This document shows positions 7,632 to 15,707 of a stretch of DNA of 64,000 bases, piece by piece. The first letter of the stretch is position 1; each line of letters opens with the position of its first letter. The notes beneath the pieces were generated by a model that saw only the letters and a program-made list of their open reading frames with translations, ran no database searches and had not been told where the DNA came from. The translations under genes were made by a program, and so were the position numbers. Source of the DNA: Streptomyces sp. MP131-18 (GTDB taxonomy: Bacteria; Actinomycetota; Actinomycetes; Streptomycetales; Streptomycetaceae); NCBI RefSeq assembly GCF_001984575.1, contig NZ_LZNS01000001.1:3263874-3327873 (forward strand), in the 5' to 3' direction.

Positions 7632-9155
7632 ATGTCTCACTCTCAGACCACCGCCGAAGTTCCCGACGCACCCGATGTCCCCCCGGGGGGATCGGCCGCA
7701 GCCGCACGTGCGCACGCCCGCCGCTGGTGGGTCCTGGCCGTCATCGGGACAGCCCAGCTGATGGTGGTGCTCGACGCCACCATCGTGAACATTGCCCTGC
7801 CCTCGGCCCAGCAGGACCTCGGCTTCTCCGACGGCGACCGGCAGTGGGTGATCACCGCCTACGCGCTGGCGTTCGGCAGCCTGCTGCTCCTCGGCGGCCG
7901 GATCGCCGACCTGTTCGGCCGCAAGATCGTCTTTCTCGTCGGCGCGGTCGGGTTCGCCGCGGCCTCGGCGCTCGGCGGCGCCGCCGCCAACTTCGAGATC
8001 CTGGTGACGGCGCGCGCCCTCCAGGGCGTCTTCGGCGCGCTGCTCGCGCCGGCCGCGCTGTCGCTCCTGACCATTACGTTCACCGACACCAAGGAGCGCG
8101 CCAAGGCGTTCAGCGTGTACGGGGCCATCGCCGGTGCGGGCGGCGCCATCGGGCTGCTGCTCGGCGGCGTGCTCACCGAGTACCTGGACTGGCGCTGGAC
8201 GCTCTACGTCAACCTGATCTTCGCCGCCATCGCCTTCGTCGGCGGCCTGATCCTGATGGTCCGCTCCGCGCGCAACCGGCACGTCGTCCTGGACGTGCCC
8301 GGCACCCTCCTGGTCTCCGCCGGTCTGTTCAGCATCGTCTACGGCTTCGCCAACGCCGAGTCGAACGACTGGGACCACGTGGCCACCTGGGGCTTCCTGA
8401 TCGCCGGCACCGTCCTGATCGCCGCGTTCGGCTGGTGGCAGACGCGCAGCGCGCACCCGCTGCTGCCGCTGCGCGTGCTGCTCCACCGGAACCGGGGCGC
8501 CTCGTTCGCCGCCGTGCTGATCAGCGGCGCGGGCATGTTCGGCCTCTTCCTGTTCGTCACCTACTACCTCCAGGCCTCGCTGGGGTACACGCCGGTCGAG
8601 ACCGGCCTGGCGTTCCTGCCCATGATCGGCGGGCTGATGATCACCGCCACGCTCGCGACCACCACGCTGCTGCCGCGCTTCGGTGGGCGGCCCATCGTGA
8701 CGGCGGGCATGGCGCTCTCGGCCGCGGGCCTGGCCTGGCTGACCACGCTCGACCTGGACAGTTCCTTCGCGGCCGACGTGATGCCGCCGCTGATCGTCGC
8801 CGGCCTCGGCCTGGGCGCGATCGTCGCCCCCGCGATGAACCTGGCGACCGCCGGGGTCGCCGCGGAGGACGCCGGGGTGGCCTCCGCCACGGTCAACACC
8901 ATGCAGCAGATCGGCGGTTCCATCGGCACGGCCGTGCTGAACACTTTGGCCGCGAGTGCCGCCACCGACTACCTGGCCGGCAAGGACCCGCGGGACCCCG
9001 CGGTGCGGGCGCAGGCCAGCCTGGAGAGCTACGCGACGGCGTACTGGTGGTCGGCCGCGTTCTTCGCAGCGGGCGTGGTGATCTCCGTCCTCCTCTACCG
9101 CCGCGGCGCGACCGGGGCGGGCCGCGAGGACGGGATGCCGACCGTGCACATGTGA
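7632..9155 (+). CDS. MFS drug exporter, DHA2 (14-TM, EmrB/QacA-like) family
   Basis: This 507-residue membrane protein has about 14 hydrophobic helices. It shows the DHA2 N-terminus (VVLDATIVNIALPSAQQDL), motif A (GRIADLFGRKIVFLVG) and a Gly-rich antiporter motif C (GAIAGAGGAIGLLLGG). It should couple proton influx to export of hydrophobic compounds. It sits 16 bp behind the TetR gene, in the usual repressor-pump layout. GGAG at about 7619 serves the ATG at 7632. Substrates cannot be predicted. Confidence 0.92.
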   Translation: MSHSQTTAEVPDAPDVPPGGSAAAARAHARRWWVLAVIGTAQLMVVLDATIVNIALPSAQQDLGFSDGDRQWVITAYALAFGSLLLLGGRIADLFGRKIVFLVGAVGFAAASALGGAAANFEILVTARALQGVFGALLAPAALSLLTITFTDTKERAKAFSVYGAIAGAGGAIGLLLGGVLTEYLDWRWTLYVNLIFAAIAFVGGLILMVRSARNRHVVLDVPGTLLVSAGLFSIVYGFANAESNDWDHVATWGFLIAGTVLIAAFGWWQTRSAHPLLPLRVLLHRNRGASFAAVLISGAGMFGLFLFVTYYLQASLGYTPVETGLAFLPMIGGLMITATLATTTLLPRFGGRPIVTAGMALSAAGLAWLTTLDLDSSFAADVMPPLIVAGLGLGAIVAPAMNLATAGVAAEDAGVASATVNTMQQIGGSIGTAVLNTLAASAATDYLAGKDPRDPAVRAQASLESYATAYWWSAAFFAAGVVISVLLYRRGATGAGREDGMPTVHM

Positions 9156-9184
9156 CCAGGTCGCCGGCCGTCCCCGGGCTGTTT

Positions 9185-9221
9185 CTCGTCCCCGCCCACC
9201 GGTTACCCGGGCGGGGACGAG
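9185..9221 (+). terminator. Strong stem-loop between MFS gene and copper-storage gene
   Basis: A 13-bp perfect stem pairs CTCGTCCCCGCCC (9185-9197) with GGGCGGGGACGAG (9209-9221), with an 11-nt loop, 29 bp after the MFS stop. It separates the efflux operon from the next gene. Confidence 0.75.
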
Positions 9222-9248
9222 TCACGTTCCGACCTGCTGGAGCACGCG

Positions 9249-9659
9249 ATGACCATGGCAATCGACGACATGCTGGCCACCTACCCCGCCGACCTCGGCC
9301 GGGTGGACCGTGAGCGGCTGATCCGCTGCATCGAGGAGTGCGCGGCCTGCGCGCAGGCGTGTACCGCATGCGCGGACGCCTGCCTGTCCGAGGCCGAGGT
9401 CGCGGATCTTGCCAAGTGCATCAGGACCGACCTGGACTGCGCGGACATCTGCGAGACCACCGGCCGCGTGCTGTCCCGCCACACCGGCTACGACGCGAAC
9501 ATCACCCGCGCACAGCTCCAGGCGTGCGCCACCGTCTGCGCCGCCTGCGCCGACGAGTGCGGCCGGCACGCGGGGACGCACGAGCACTGCCGGGTGTGCG
9601 CGGAGGCGTGCCGCCGCTGCGAGCAGGCGTGCAACGACCTGCTGGCCACGCTCGGCTGA
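9249..9659 (+). CDS. Four-helix-bundle copper-storage protein (Csp3-like, DUF326 type)
   Basis: This 136-residue protein contains 18 cysteines, many in CxxxC or CxxC spacing along helices (for example CIEECAACAQACTACADAC and CRVCAEACRRCEQAC). Known Csp proteins pack such cysteines inside a four-helix bundle and hold many Cu(I) ions. No signal peptide is visible, which fits the cytosolic Csp3 branch. GGAG at about 9238 precedes the ATG. No copper exporter or CsoR gene lies beside it, so the copper link rests on the family. Confidence 0.85.
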   Translation: MTMAIDDMLATYPADLGRVDRERLIRCIEECAACAQACTACADACLSEAEVADLAKCIRTDLDCADICETTGRVLSRHTGYDANITRAQLQACATVCAACADECGRHAGTHEHCRVCAEACRRCEQACNDLLATLG

Positions 9660-9679
9660 GGCCCGCCGCCGCAGGCGCG

Positions 9680-10282
9680 TCAGCCCGACTCCCTGCGGGC
9701 GCGCAGGGCACGGACCTTGTGGATGTTTCCGCAGTGCTCCATCGAGCACCAGCGACGGCGGCCGGGCCGTGAGGTGTCCACGTAGACCAGGTGGCAGCGC
9801 TCGCCCGCGCACATCCGCACCCGGTCCCGGTACGGGCCGGTCAGGAGCCGCACCGCGTCGCGGGCGACGGTGGCGAGCAGCGCCGTGCCGGTCGCGGCCC
9901 CGGCCCAGGCCGGGCCGCCGTCCGCGCCGATGGCGGGGGCCAGCGGGGTCCTGGCCGCCGCCGCGTTGAGCGCGGCGACATCGTCCGGTGGCGGCGGCTC
10001 GCCGCCGACGTGCGCCAGCACCAGCCGCCAGAGCGCGTCCCGCGTCCGTCTGGCCGCCGCCGTCTCCTCCCGGGACACCTCGACGCGGGGCGTCGGATCG
10101 AGGCGCGAACGGGCCGCCCAGTCGGCCAGATCGGCGGGCCCGTGCAGGACCTCGTACCCGGCGAACGCGCCGGGGCCGCCCGTGACCAGCAGCTCCAGGC
10201 ACAGCGCCCCGGGGTCGAACCGGTACGTCGTGCCGGAGAACGACCGCAACACCAGTCCGGGGGACGTTGCATCCAAAGCCAT
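9680..10282 (-). CDS. ABATE/CGNR zinc-finger protein (putative transcription factor)
   Basis: This 200-residue protein has an N-terminal ABATE-type domain (about 20-140) and a C-terminal CGNR zinc finger: RMCAGERCHLVYVDTSRPGRRRWCSMEHCGN contributes four Cys ligands, CxxxxC and CxxxxC, about residues 155-185. CGNR proteins are thought to be stress-related DNA-binding regulators. The ATG at 10282 lies inside a palindrome shared with the divergent VOC gene and has no ribosome site in front, so a leaderless transcript is likely. It probably regulates itself and the VOC gene. Confidence 0.88.
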   Translation of the reverse strand: MALDATSPGLVLRSFSGTTYRFDPGALCLELLVTGGPGAFAGYEVLHGPADLADWAARSRLDPTPRVEVSREETAAARRTRDALWRLVLAHVGGEPPPPDDVAALNAAAARTPLAPAIGADGGPAWAGAATGTALLATVARDAVRLLTGPYRDRVRMCAGERCHLVYVDTSRPGRRRWCSMEHCGNIHKVRALRARRESG

Positions 10283-10306
10283 GTAACTAATATAACTGGT
10301 TACATG
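10280..10306. promoter_or_regulatory. Palindromic divergent promoter holding both start codons
   Basis: CATGTAAC (10280-10287) and GTTACATG (10299-10306) are perfect 8-bp arms around an 11-bp AT-rich spacer. Each arm contains the start codon of one divergent gene. A -10-like TATAAC (10291-10296) is 7 nt before the plus ATG. On the other strand TATATT (10289-10294) is 6 nt before the minus ATG. Both mRNAs therefore appear leaderless, and one bound dimer could silence both. Confidence 0.75.
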
Positions 10307-10759
10307 ACGCTTGAGTGGAAACTGGTCATCGACAGCAGGAACGCCCCGGCGATCGCGGACTTCTGGGCCGCGGCCCTGGAGTACGAGGTGGAGGACCCGA
10401 GCGCGCTCATCGAACGGCTGCTTGCCGCCGGGCACATCGGCGAGGAGGCGGTCACCGAGCACGGCGGACACCGGATCTTCCGCGGCTACGCGGGCGTCCG
10501 GCACCCAGAGGACCCGTTCGACGAGGTCAGCGGCGTCGGCCACGGGCGCAGGCTGCTGTTCCAGGACGTGCCCGAGGGCAAGACGGTGAAGAACCGGCTG
10601 CACATCGATGTCCACCGCCCGCAGGGCACCGGTCTGGACGAGCTGGTGGCGCGCCTCGAAGGGCTCGGCGCCACGCGCGTGCGCGAGGAGGACCAGGGCC
10701 CCGCGGGCCACTGGTGGCAGATGCGGGACCCGGAGGGCAATGAGTTCTGCGCGAGCTGA
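10304..10759 (+). CDS. VOC-family (glyoxalase/dioxygenase-like) protein
   Basis: This 151-residue protein has paired beta-alpha-beta-beta-beta units. It starts MTLEWKLVIDSRNAPAIADFW and ends in the family pattern GHWWQMRDPEGNEFC. HIDVHRP supplies a candidate metal-ligand His and the final PEGNEF a Glu. Such proteins act in antibiotic resistance, dioxygenation or isomerisation, and the substrate is unknown here. It is divergent from a CGNR gene with only 21 bp between the two start codons, so joint control is likely. Confidence 0.85.
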   Translation: MTLEWKLVIDSRNAPAIADFWAAALEYEVEDPSALIERLLAAGHIGEEAVTEHGGHRIFRGYAGVRHPEDPFDEVSGVGHGRRLLFQDVPEGKTVKNRLHIDVHRPQGTGLDELVARLEGLGATRVREEDQGPAGHWWQMRDPEGNEFCAS

Positions 10760-10837
10760 CAACATCGACGCCCGCCCTCACGGGCCCCACGCGAGGAGGG
10801 CGCGCGGCGGGCCGCTCCCGCCCCGCGCCCGGCGCCG

Positions 10838-11722
10838 TCAGCGCGCCGCGTCGGGCAGCAGCCCCTCCAGCCCTTCGAGACCGCCCAGTGCCGCGAACGG
10901 GTCCTCCGGGTTGACCTCCACGATCTCCGCGTCGCTCGGCGGCGTGAAGTCGAAGACGCCGCCCGCGGGCTGCGTGTAGTCGATCTGCGAGAAGGACACG
11001 TCCAGGGCCTGGCCGTCGCCGCGGTCGGCGGTGACGGCGAGCGGCACGCCCGTCTCCCCGTCCACCGAGATACGCACCGACGTCAGCCCGCTCTCCGTAT
11101 CCTTCGGCTCCACCACCAGCTGGTAGGCGTCGCGGCCCGCGACCCGGGCCGTGCCGTCCACGGAGATGTCCGCGTGCTCCCCGGCCGCGTCGAGCAGCCG
11201 CGCGGCCGCGTCCTGCGGCGTCAGCCCGCCCGACCACTCCCCGGCCGGCCCGTCCGGCAGCTCCTCCGCCGCCTCGGCGGGCACCTCGGCCTCGTACACG
11301 GTGTTGTCCGCGGAGTCGTAGGCCCACAGCCGGTCACCATTGTGGATCACGGCGAACTCGTCCGAGCCGTTCACCACGGCCAGGCGCTGGCGCTCGGGGC
11401 CGTCCATCGCGACCCGCAGCGTGCTGTCCCCGGTGGCGAGGCCGGCCAGCCGTCCCGCCGGGCCCTCGATCCCGCTCAACACGCCGTCGAGCATCCCGCC
11501 GAAGTCCGGGATGCCGAGATCGGCGTCCACCCGCACCGTGCCGGAGAGCTGCGCCGTGTCCGCCTCCGCCATCCGCACCAGCAGCTCCTCGGCCGTGATG
11601 TCCGGCAGGTCGGGACTCCCGTCGCTCGCCAGCGCCGGCCAGAGACCGGCCCCCACCGCGGCGACCCCGGCCACCACCGCGGCCGGCACGGCCGCCCGGC
11701 GGATAGTGCTGTTCTTTGCCAT
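10838..11722 (-). CDS. Secreted LolA/LppX-like (DUF2092-type) protein
   Basis: This 294-residue protein starts with a signal or anchor sequence (basic AKNSTIRRAA, then AVPAAVVAGVAAVGAGLWPALA). The rest looks like the single half-barrel fold of LolA-type proteins: TAEELLVRMAEADTAQLSGTVRV, then repeated strands with DRLWAYDSADNTVYEAEVP and GVPLAVTADRG. No lipobox Cys is present, so it may be secreted or N-terminally anchored. The ATG at 11722 has GGAGGGG about 8 nt upstream. The fold usually binds lipids or hydrophobic ligands at the envelope. Confidence 0.8.
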   Translation of the reverse strand: MAKNSTIRRAAVPAAVVAGVAAVGAGLWPALASDGSPDLPDITAEELLVRMAEADTAQLSGTVRVDADLGIPDFGGMLDGVLSGIEGPAGRLAGLATGDSTLRVAMDGPERQRLAVVNGSDEFAVIHNGDRLWAYDSADNTVYEAEVPAEAAEELPDGPAGEWSGGLTPQDAAARLLDAAGEHADISVDGTARVAGRDAYQLVVEPKDTESGLTSVRISVDGETGVPLAVTADRGDGQALDVSFSQIDYTQPAGGVFDFTPPSDAEIVEVNPEDPFAALGGLEGLEGLLPDAAR

Positions 11723-11897
11723 CGAAATGCCCCTCCACTCGGCTTTCAGCACCACCAATTGCAACAGGCCGGGAGCTTCGCGGCATCCGCCGACGGTTGG
11801 CATCGGTCTACGACCAGCGGAGGACTGCACCCCCGCGCAGCTGCCCCTAACCCGTAGGGGATCTACCCCGCGGAAGGCAGGGTTCACGCCCCGCGCG

Positions 11898-12908
11898 CTA
11901 CGCCGTACGATCCGCCACGACGTTGCACAGCGCGTCCAGCGCTTCCTTCGCCGGAGTGTCCGGCAGCGGCGCCAGCGTCCGCCGCGCCTCCTCCGCGAAC
12001 GAGAGGGCGTCCTGCCGGGCCGCCCGCAGCGCCGGGTGGGCCCGCAGCCCCGCCAGCGCCTCCGCATGCCGGGCGTCGTCCGTGAGGTCGCCGTCGAGCA
12101 GCTCGCACAGCGCCTGGTCCGCGGGGGACCCGCCCTTGGCCGTCATCTCCCGCAGCCGCAGCACGGGCAGCGTGGCCACGCCCTCCCGCAGGTCGGTGCC
12201 CGGCGTCTTGCCCGACTCCTGGCCGTCGCTCGCGACGTCGAGCACGTCGTCGGCGAGCTGGAACGCGATCCCGATGCGTTCGCCGTACTGCGCGAGGACG
12301 TCGACCACCGGCTCCGGGGCGCCGGCCATCAGCGCGCCCATGCGGCCGGCGACGGCGATCAGCGAGCCCGTCTTCCCGGCGATCACGTCCAGGTGGTGCC
12401 CGATGGGGTCCTCCCCCTCTCGCGGGCCCGCGGTCTCCTGGATCTGTCCGGTCACCAGGCGCTCGAACGCCTCCGCCTGGATGCGCACGGCGTCCGTGCC
12501 GAGATCGGCCACTATCGTCGAGGCGCGGGAGAAGAGGAAGTCGCCGGTCAGCACCGCGACCGAGTTGTTCCAGCGGGCGTTCGCGCTCGGCACGCCCCGC
12601 CTGACCTCGGCCTCGTCCATGATGTCGTCGTGGTAGAGAGTGGCGAGGTGCGTCAGCTCGACGACCACCGCGGCGGGCACCACCCCGGGCGCGTAGGGAT
12701 CGCCGAACTGGGCGGCCAGCAGCTGCAAAAGCGGCCGGAAGCGCTTCCCCCCGGCCCGCACGAGATGTTGCGCCGTCTCCGTTATGAAGGGGACATCGCT
12801 CTTGGTGGCCTCCAGCAGCCCCGCCTCGACAGCCGAGAGACCGGCCTGGACATCGGCTTCCAGGGCCTGGTCCCGCACGCTCACCCCGAAGGGCCCCACG
12901 ACGGTCAC
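11898..12908 (-). CDS. Polyprenyl (heptaprenyl/nonaprenyl-type) diphosphate synthase
   Basis: This 336-residue trans-prenyltransferase has the first aspartate-rich motif DDIMD (about 94-98) and the second, DDVLD (about 220-224), plus GGKRFRP (53-59). It should build the long isoprenoid chain used for menaquinone from IPP and an allylic primer. I chose the GTG at 12908, which has GGGAG about 8 nt upstream and gives the usual start VTVVGPFGVSVRDQ. A GTG at 12971 would add 21 unlike residues. Its place beside the nuo and menaquinone genes supports a quinone role; exact chain length is unknown. Confidence 0.92.
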   Translation of the reverse strand: MTVVGPFGVSVRDQALEADVQAGLSAVEAGLLEATKSDVPFITETAQHLVRAGGKRFRPLLQLLAAQFGDPYAPGVVPAAVVVELTHLATLYHDDIMDEAEVRRGVPSANARWNNSVAVLTGDFLFSRASTIVADLGTDAVRIQAEAFERLVTGQIQETAGPREGEDPIGHHLDVIAGKTGSLIAVAGRMGALMAGAPEPVVDVLAQYGERIGIAFQLADDVLDVASDGQESGKTPGTDLREGVATLPVLRLREMTAKGGSPADQALCELLDGDLTDDARHAEALAGLRAHPALRAARQDALSFAEEARRTLAPLPDTPAKEALDALCNVVADRTA

Positions 12909-13085
12909 GAGCGTTCTCCCTGTCTCCAGTGCGTTGTCACCGGGCAGCGTAGCCGGTTGCGAGTCGATCACCGCCGCTGGGTGAGCCGTGCCGGACCGCG
13001 GCTGCGGCGCACGCGGGACCGGGCGGCCGCGCCCGGTGCGCCCCCCGCCGCGCGGACATCAACGCCCGCTGTCCCGGCGGCCGAC

Positions 13086-13232
13086 GTGACGCGCGTCCAC
13101 GAAGGGGAGACCCTGCGCGCGTCCTGGAGCGATGGCGTGGAGGAAACCTCCATATCGATGCTCGTCAACCAGGGGGATATGCCGGATATCTATGACTTTG
13201 GCCTCGGAGACTTCGGCTTCTGGCCGCCCTGA
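13086..13232 (+). pseudogene. Remnant of a lipoprotein paralogue (C-terminal part)
   Basis: The frame 13086-13232 encodes a coding-like tail: GETLRASWSDG, then QGDMPDIYDFGLGDFGF and a stop. This parallels the end of the intact lipoprotein 120 bp downstream (GGTLNVGWASGNTQTYESM, GEMPEMPEM, then DFGDFGL). No start, signal peptide or N-terminal domain remains. It is best explained as the surviving 3' end of a tandem duplicate, though the similarity was judged by eye only. Confidence 0.45.
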
Positions 13233-13350
13233 CCGAAAGCCGTTCGCGTATCAGTCCGACGGCGAATGCCACACGGTCGTAACATCTCTGACTACCCCTC
13301 CACCGGCCAAGATAACCTGCCCGGACACGTTCAACATACGAGGGGAACCC

Positions 13351-13953
13351 ATGCGCAGGTCCATACGGCTCGCCGTACCCGCGGTTGCGGCGGCCGCGCT
13401 GCTGCTGAGCGGCTGCGGAGACGACGACGACAGCGGCAGCCCGTTCAGCCCCGGCGGCAACCCCGGCGAGAACCAGCCGGAGCAGGGGGAAGAAGGCGGG
13501 GAGAACGGCGGCGACGAACAGCCCCCGGCCGAAGAAGGCGGGGACACCGGCGGCGGTGGCGGCGGGGCCAGCAGCGACGCCGACTTCGAAGGCACCTGGA
13601 TGCTCAGCGGCTCCATGGAGAGTTCGCTGACCATCACGGGCGGAAGCGTCACCTTCGTCGAGAGCACCGACGCCGAGGGCGACGTCTGCTACGGCGAGGT
13701 GTCCGGCGGCCGGATGACCGTCGAGTGTACGCAGTTCGGGTCCGAACTGTTCCCCGACACCGAGGCGATGCTCAGCCTCGACGGCGGCACGCTGAACGTC
13801 GGCTGGGCCTCGGGCAACACCCAGACCTACGAGTCGATGGGTGACCTGGGCGAGATGCCCGAGATGCCCGAGATGCCGGAGATGCCAGACATGGAGGACA
13901 TGCCCTCCATGCCGCCGCTGGAGGACTCCGACTTCGGGGACTTCGGCCTCTGA
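13351..13953 (+). CDS. Putative lipoprotein with acidic linker and MPEM-repeat tail
   Basis: This 200-residue protein has a lipoprotein signal ending in LLLSGC (acylated Cys22), a long acidic/Gly-rich linker (about 24-78) and a small folded region (about 79-160) with two Cys (VCYGEV, VECTQF). A tail repeating E/D-MP (GEMPEMPEMPEMPDMEDMP) follows, ending DFGDFGL. The middle part, with GTWMLSGSMESSLTI and GGRMTVECT, resembles small beta-barrel lipoproteins with strand-rich repeats. AGGGGA precedes the ATG. The function is unknown; it should sit on the outer face of the membrane. Confidence 0.8.
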   Translation: MRRSIRLAVPAVAAAALLLSGCGDDDDSGSPFSPGGNPGENQPEQGEEGGENGGDEQPPAEEGGDTGGGGGGASSDADFEGTWMLSGSMESSLTITGGSVTFVESTDAEGDVCYGEVSGGRMTVECTQFGSELFPDTEAMLSLDGGTLNVGWASGNTQTYESMGDLGEMPEMPEMPEMPDMEDMPSMPPLEDSDFGDFGL

Positions 13954-13986
13954 GCCGTACACCGCACGCCAGCAGGAGGCACACCG

Positions 13987-14019
13987 GAAGGCCCGGCCCC
14001 ACACGGGGGCCGGGCCTTC
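13987..14019. terminator. Bidirectional terminator between lipoprotein gene and nuoN
   Basis: A 14-bp perfect stem pairs GAAGGCCCGGCCCC (13987-14000) with GGGGCCGGGCCTTC (14006-14019), with a 5-nt loop. It lies between two convergent genes and ends both the lipoprotein transcript and the 16-kb nuo transcript. Confidence 0.8.
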
Positions 14020-14036
14020 GGTCGTTCCGGCCGGTC

Positions 14037-15644
14037 TCAGCGCACGAACACGCCCGCGTCGCTCGCCAGGTCGAGGAAGAACTGCGGCGCAATGCCGAGC
14101 ACCACCGTCACGGCCGCGGCGAGCCCCACCACCGACATCGTCAGCGGGCTGGGGATGACCACGGAAGGGCCGTCCGCCTTCGGCTCGCTGAAGAACATCA
14201 GCACGATCACCCGCACGTAGAAGAACGCCGCGATCGCCGAGGCGAGCACACCGACGATCACCAGGCCCATCGCCCCGGCGTCCGCCGCCGCCCGGAACAC
14301 CGCGAACTTGCCGGCGAAGCCCGACGTCAGCGGAATCCCCGCGAAGGCCAGCAGGAACAGCGCGAAGACCGCCGCAAGCAGCGGCGAACGCCGCCCGAGC
14401 CCCGCCCACTTGGACAGGTGCGTCGCCTCGCCGTCGCCATCCCGCACCAGCGTCACCACGGCGAACGCGCCGAGCGTCACGAACGAGTAGGCCGACAGGT
14501 AGAACAGCACGGACGACACCCCGTCCTCGCTGACCGCGACCACGCCGGACAGGATGAACCCGGCGTGCGCGATCGAGGAGTAGGCCAGCAGCCGCTTCAC
14601 GTCGGTCTGCGTGATCGCGACCACCGCGCCCGCCACCATGGAGGCGATGGCGACGCCCCACAGCACCGGCTCCCAGTCCCACCGCAGTCCCGGCAGCACC
14701 ACGTACAGCAGCCGCAGCAGCGCGCCGAACGCGGCCACCTTGGTGGCCGCGGCCATGAAGCCGGTCACCGGCGTCGGGGCGCCCTGGTAGACGTCGGGCG
14801 TCCACATGTGGAACGGCACGGCGCCGACCTTGAACAGCAGGCCCATCGTCACCATGGCGCCGCCGATCAGCAGCAGCGCGTCGTTCCCCATGGTGGAGGC
14901 GAGCCCCGCGTCCACCGCCGCGGGCTCGCCGCTGACGACGTCGGCGATGCCCGCGTAGGACACCGTGCCCGCGTACCCGTACAGCATCGCGATGCCGAAC
15001 AGGAGGAACGCCGAGGCGAACGCGCCCAGCAGGAAGTACTTGAGCGCCGCCTCCTGCGACAGCAGCCGCTTGCGGCGCGCCAGCGCGCACAGCAGGTACA
15101 GCGGCAGCGACAGGACCTCAAGGGCGATGAACAGCACCAGCAGGTCGTTGGCCATCGGGAACAGCAGCATGCCGCCGATCGCGAACAGCAGCAGCGGGAA
15201 GATCTCCGTGGTGGTGTGCCCGGCCCGCTCCGCCGCCGCCTCGGCCTTGCCGCCCGGCACCGCCGCCGGCTGGGCGGCGAAGGAGTCCACCGCCTGGCCG
15301 TGCAAGGCCGGTTCGAGACGGCGCTCGGCGAACAGGAACACCGACACCAGACCGACCAGGACGATGAGGCCCTGGAGGAACAGCGCGGGACCGTCGACGG
15401 CCAGCGAGCCCATGCCCGCGACCTGCGCCTCCGTCGTGGCGTGCCCGCCCGCGGCGAGCGCGACGACGGCGGCGAACGCACCGGCGAGGCCGGCGATCCC
15501 GACGAACACCTCCGCCGGATAGCGGGAGCGGCGCGGCGCGAACGCCTCGATCAGCACGCCGATGATGGCCGCGCCGAACACGATCAGGCTCGGCGAGAGC
15601 GCAGCCCACTCGATGTCCGGAGCCTGGAGCTCCCCCGGGTTCAT
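14037..15644 (-). CDS. nuoN: NADH-quinone oxidoreductase subunit N
   Basis: This 535-residue antiporter-like subunit of the complex I membrane arm has about 14 helices. It includes the core segment KVGAVPFHMWTPDVYQGAPTPVTGFMAAATKVAAF with the conserved lysines and broken helix of proton-pumping subunits, and TQTDVKRLLAYSSIAHAGF. It is the last gene of the operon, 63 bp after nuoM. Residues about 115-140 form a polar insertion. Confidence 0.95.
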   Translation of the reverse strand: MNPGELQAPDIEWAALSPSLIVFGAAIIGVLIEAFAPRRSRYPAEVFVGIAGLAGAFAAVVALAAGGHATTEAQVAGMGSLAVDGPALFLQGLIVLVGLVSVFLFAERRLEPALHGQAVDSFAAQPAAVPGGKAEAAAERAGHTTTEIFPLLLFAIGGMLLFPMANDLLVLFIALEVLSLPLYLLCALARRKRLLSQEAALKYFLLGAFASAFLLFGIAMLYGYAGTVSYAGIADVVSGEPAAVDAGLASTMGNDALLLIGGAMVTMGLLFKVGAVPFHMWTPDVYQGAPTPVTGFMAAATKVAAFGALLRLLYVVLPGLRWDWEPVLWGVAIASMVAGAVVAITQTDVKRLLAYSSIAHAGFILSGVVAVSEDGVSSVLFYLSAYSFVTLGAFAVVTLVRDGDGEATHLSKWAGLGRRSPLLAAVFALFLLAFAGIPLTSGFAGKFAVFRAAADAGAMGLVIVGVLASAIAAFFYVRVIVLMFFSEPKADGPSVVIPSPLTMSVVGLAAAVTVVLGIAPQFFLDLASDAGVFVR

Positions 15645-15707
15645 GCTGCGACTCCTTCGTTCGCCCCGCCGCGCCGTTGCCGGATCGGGCCGTTGGCCCT
15701 CGCCCGG

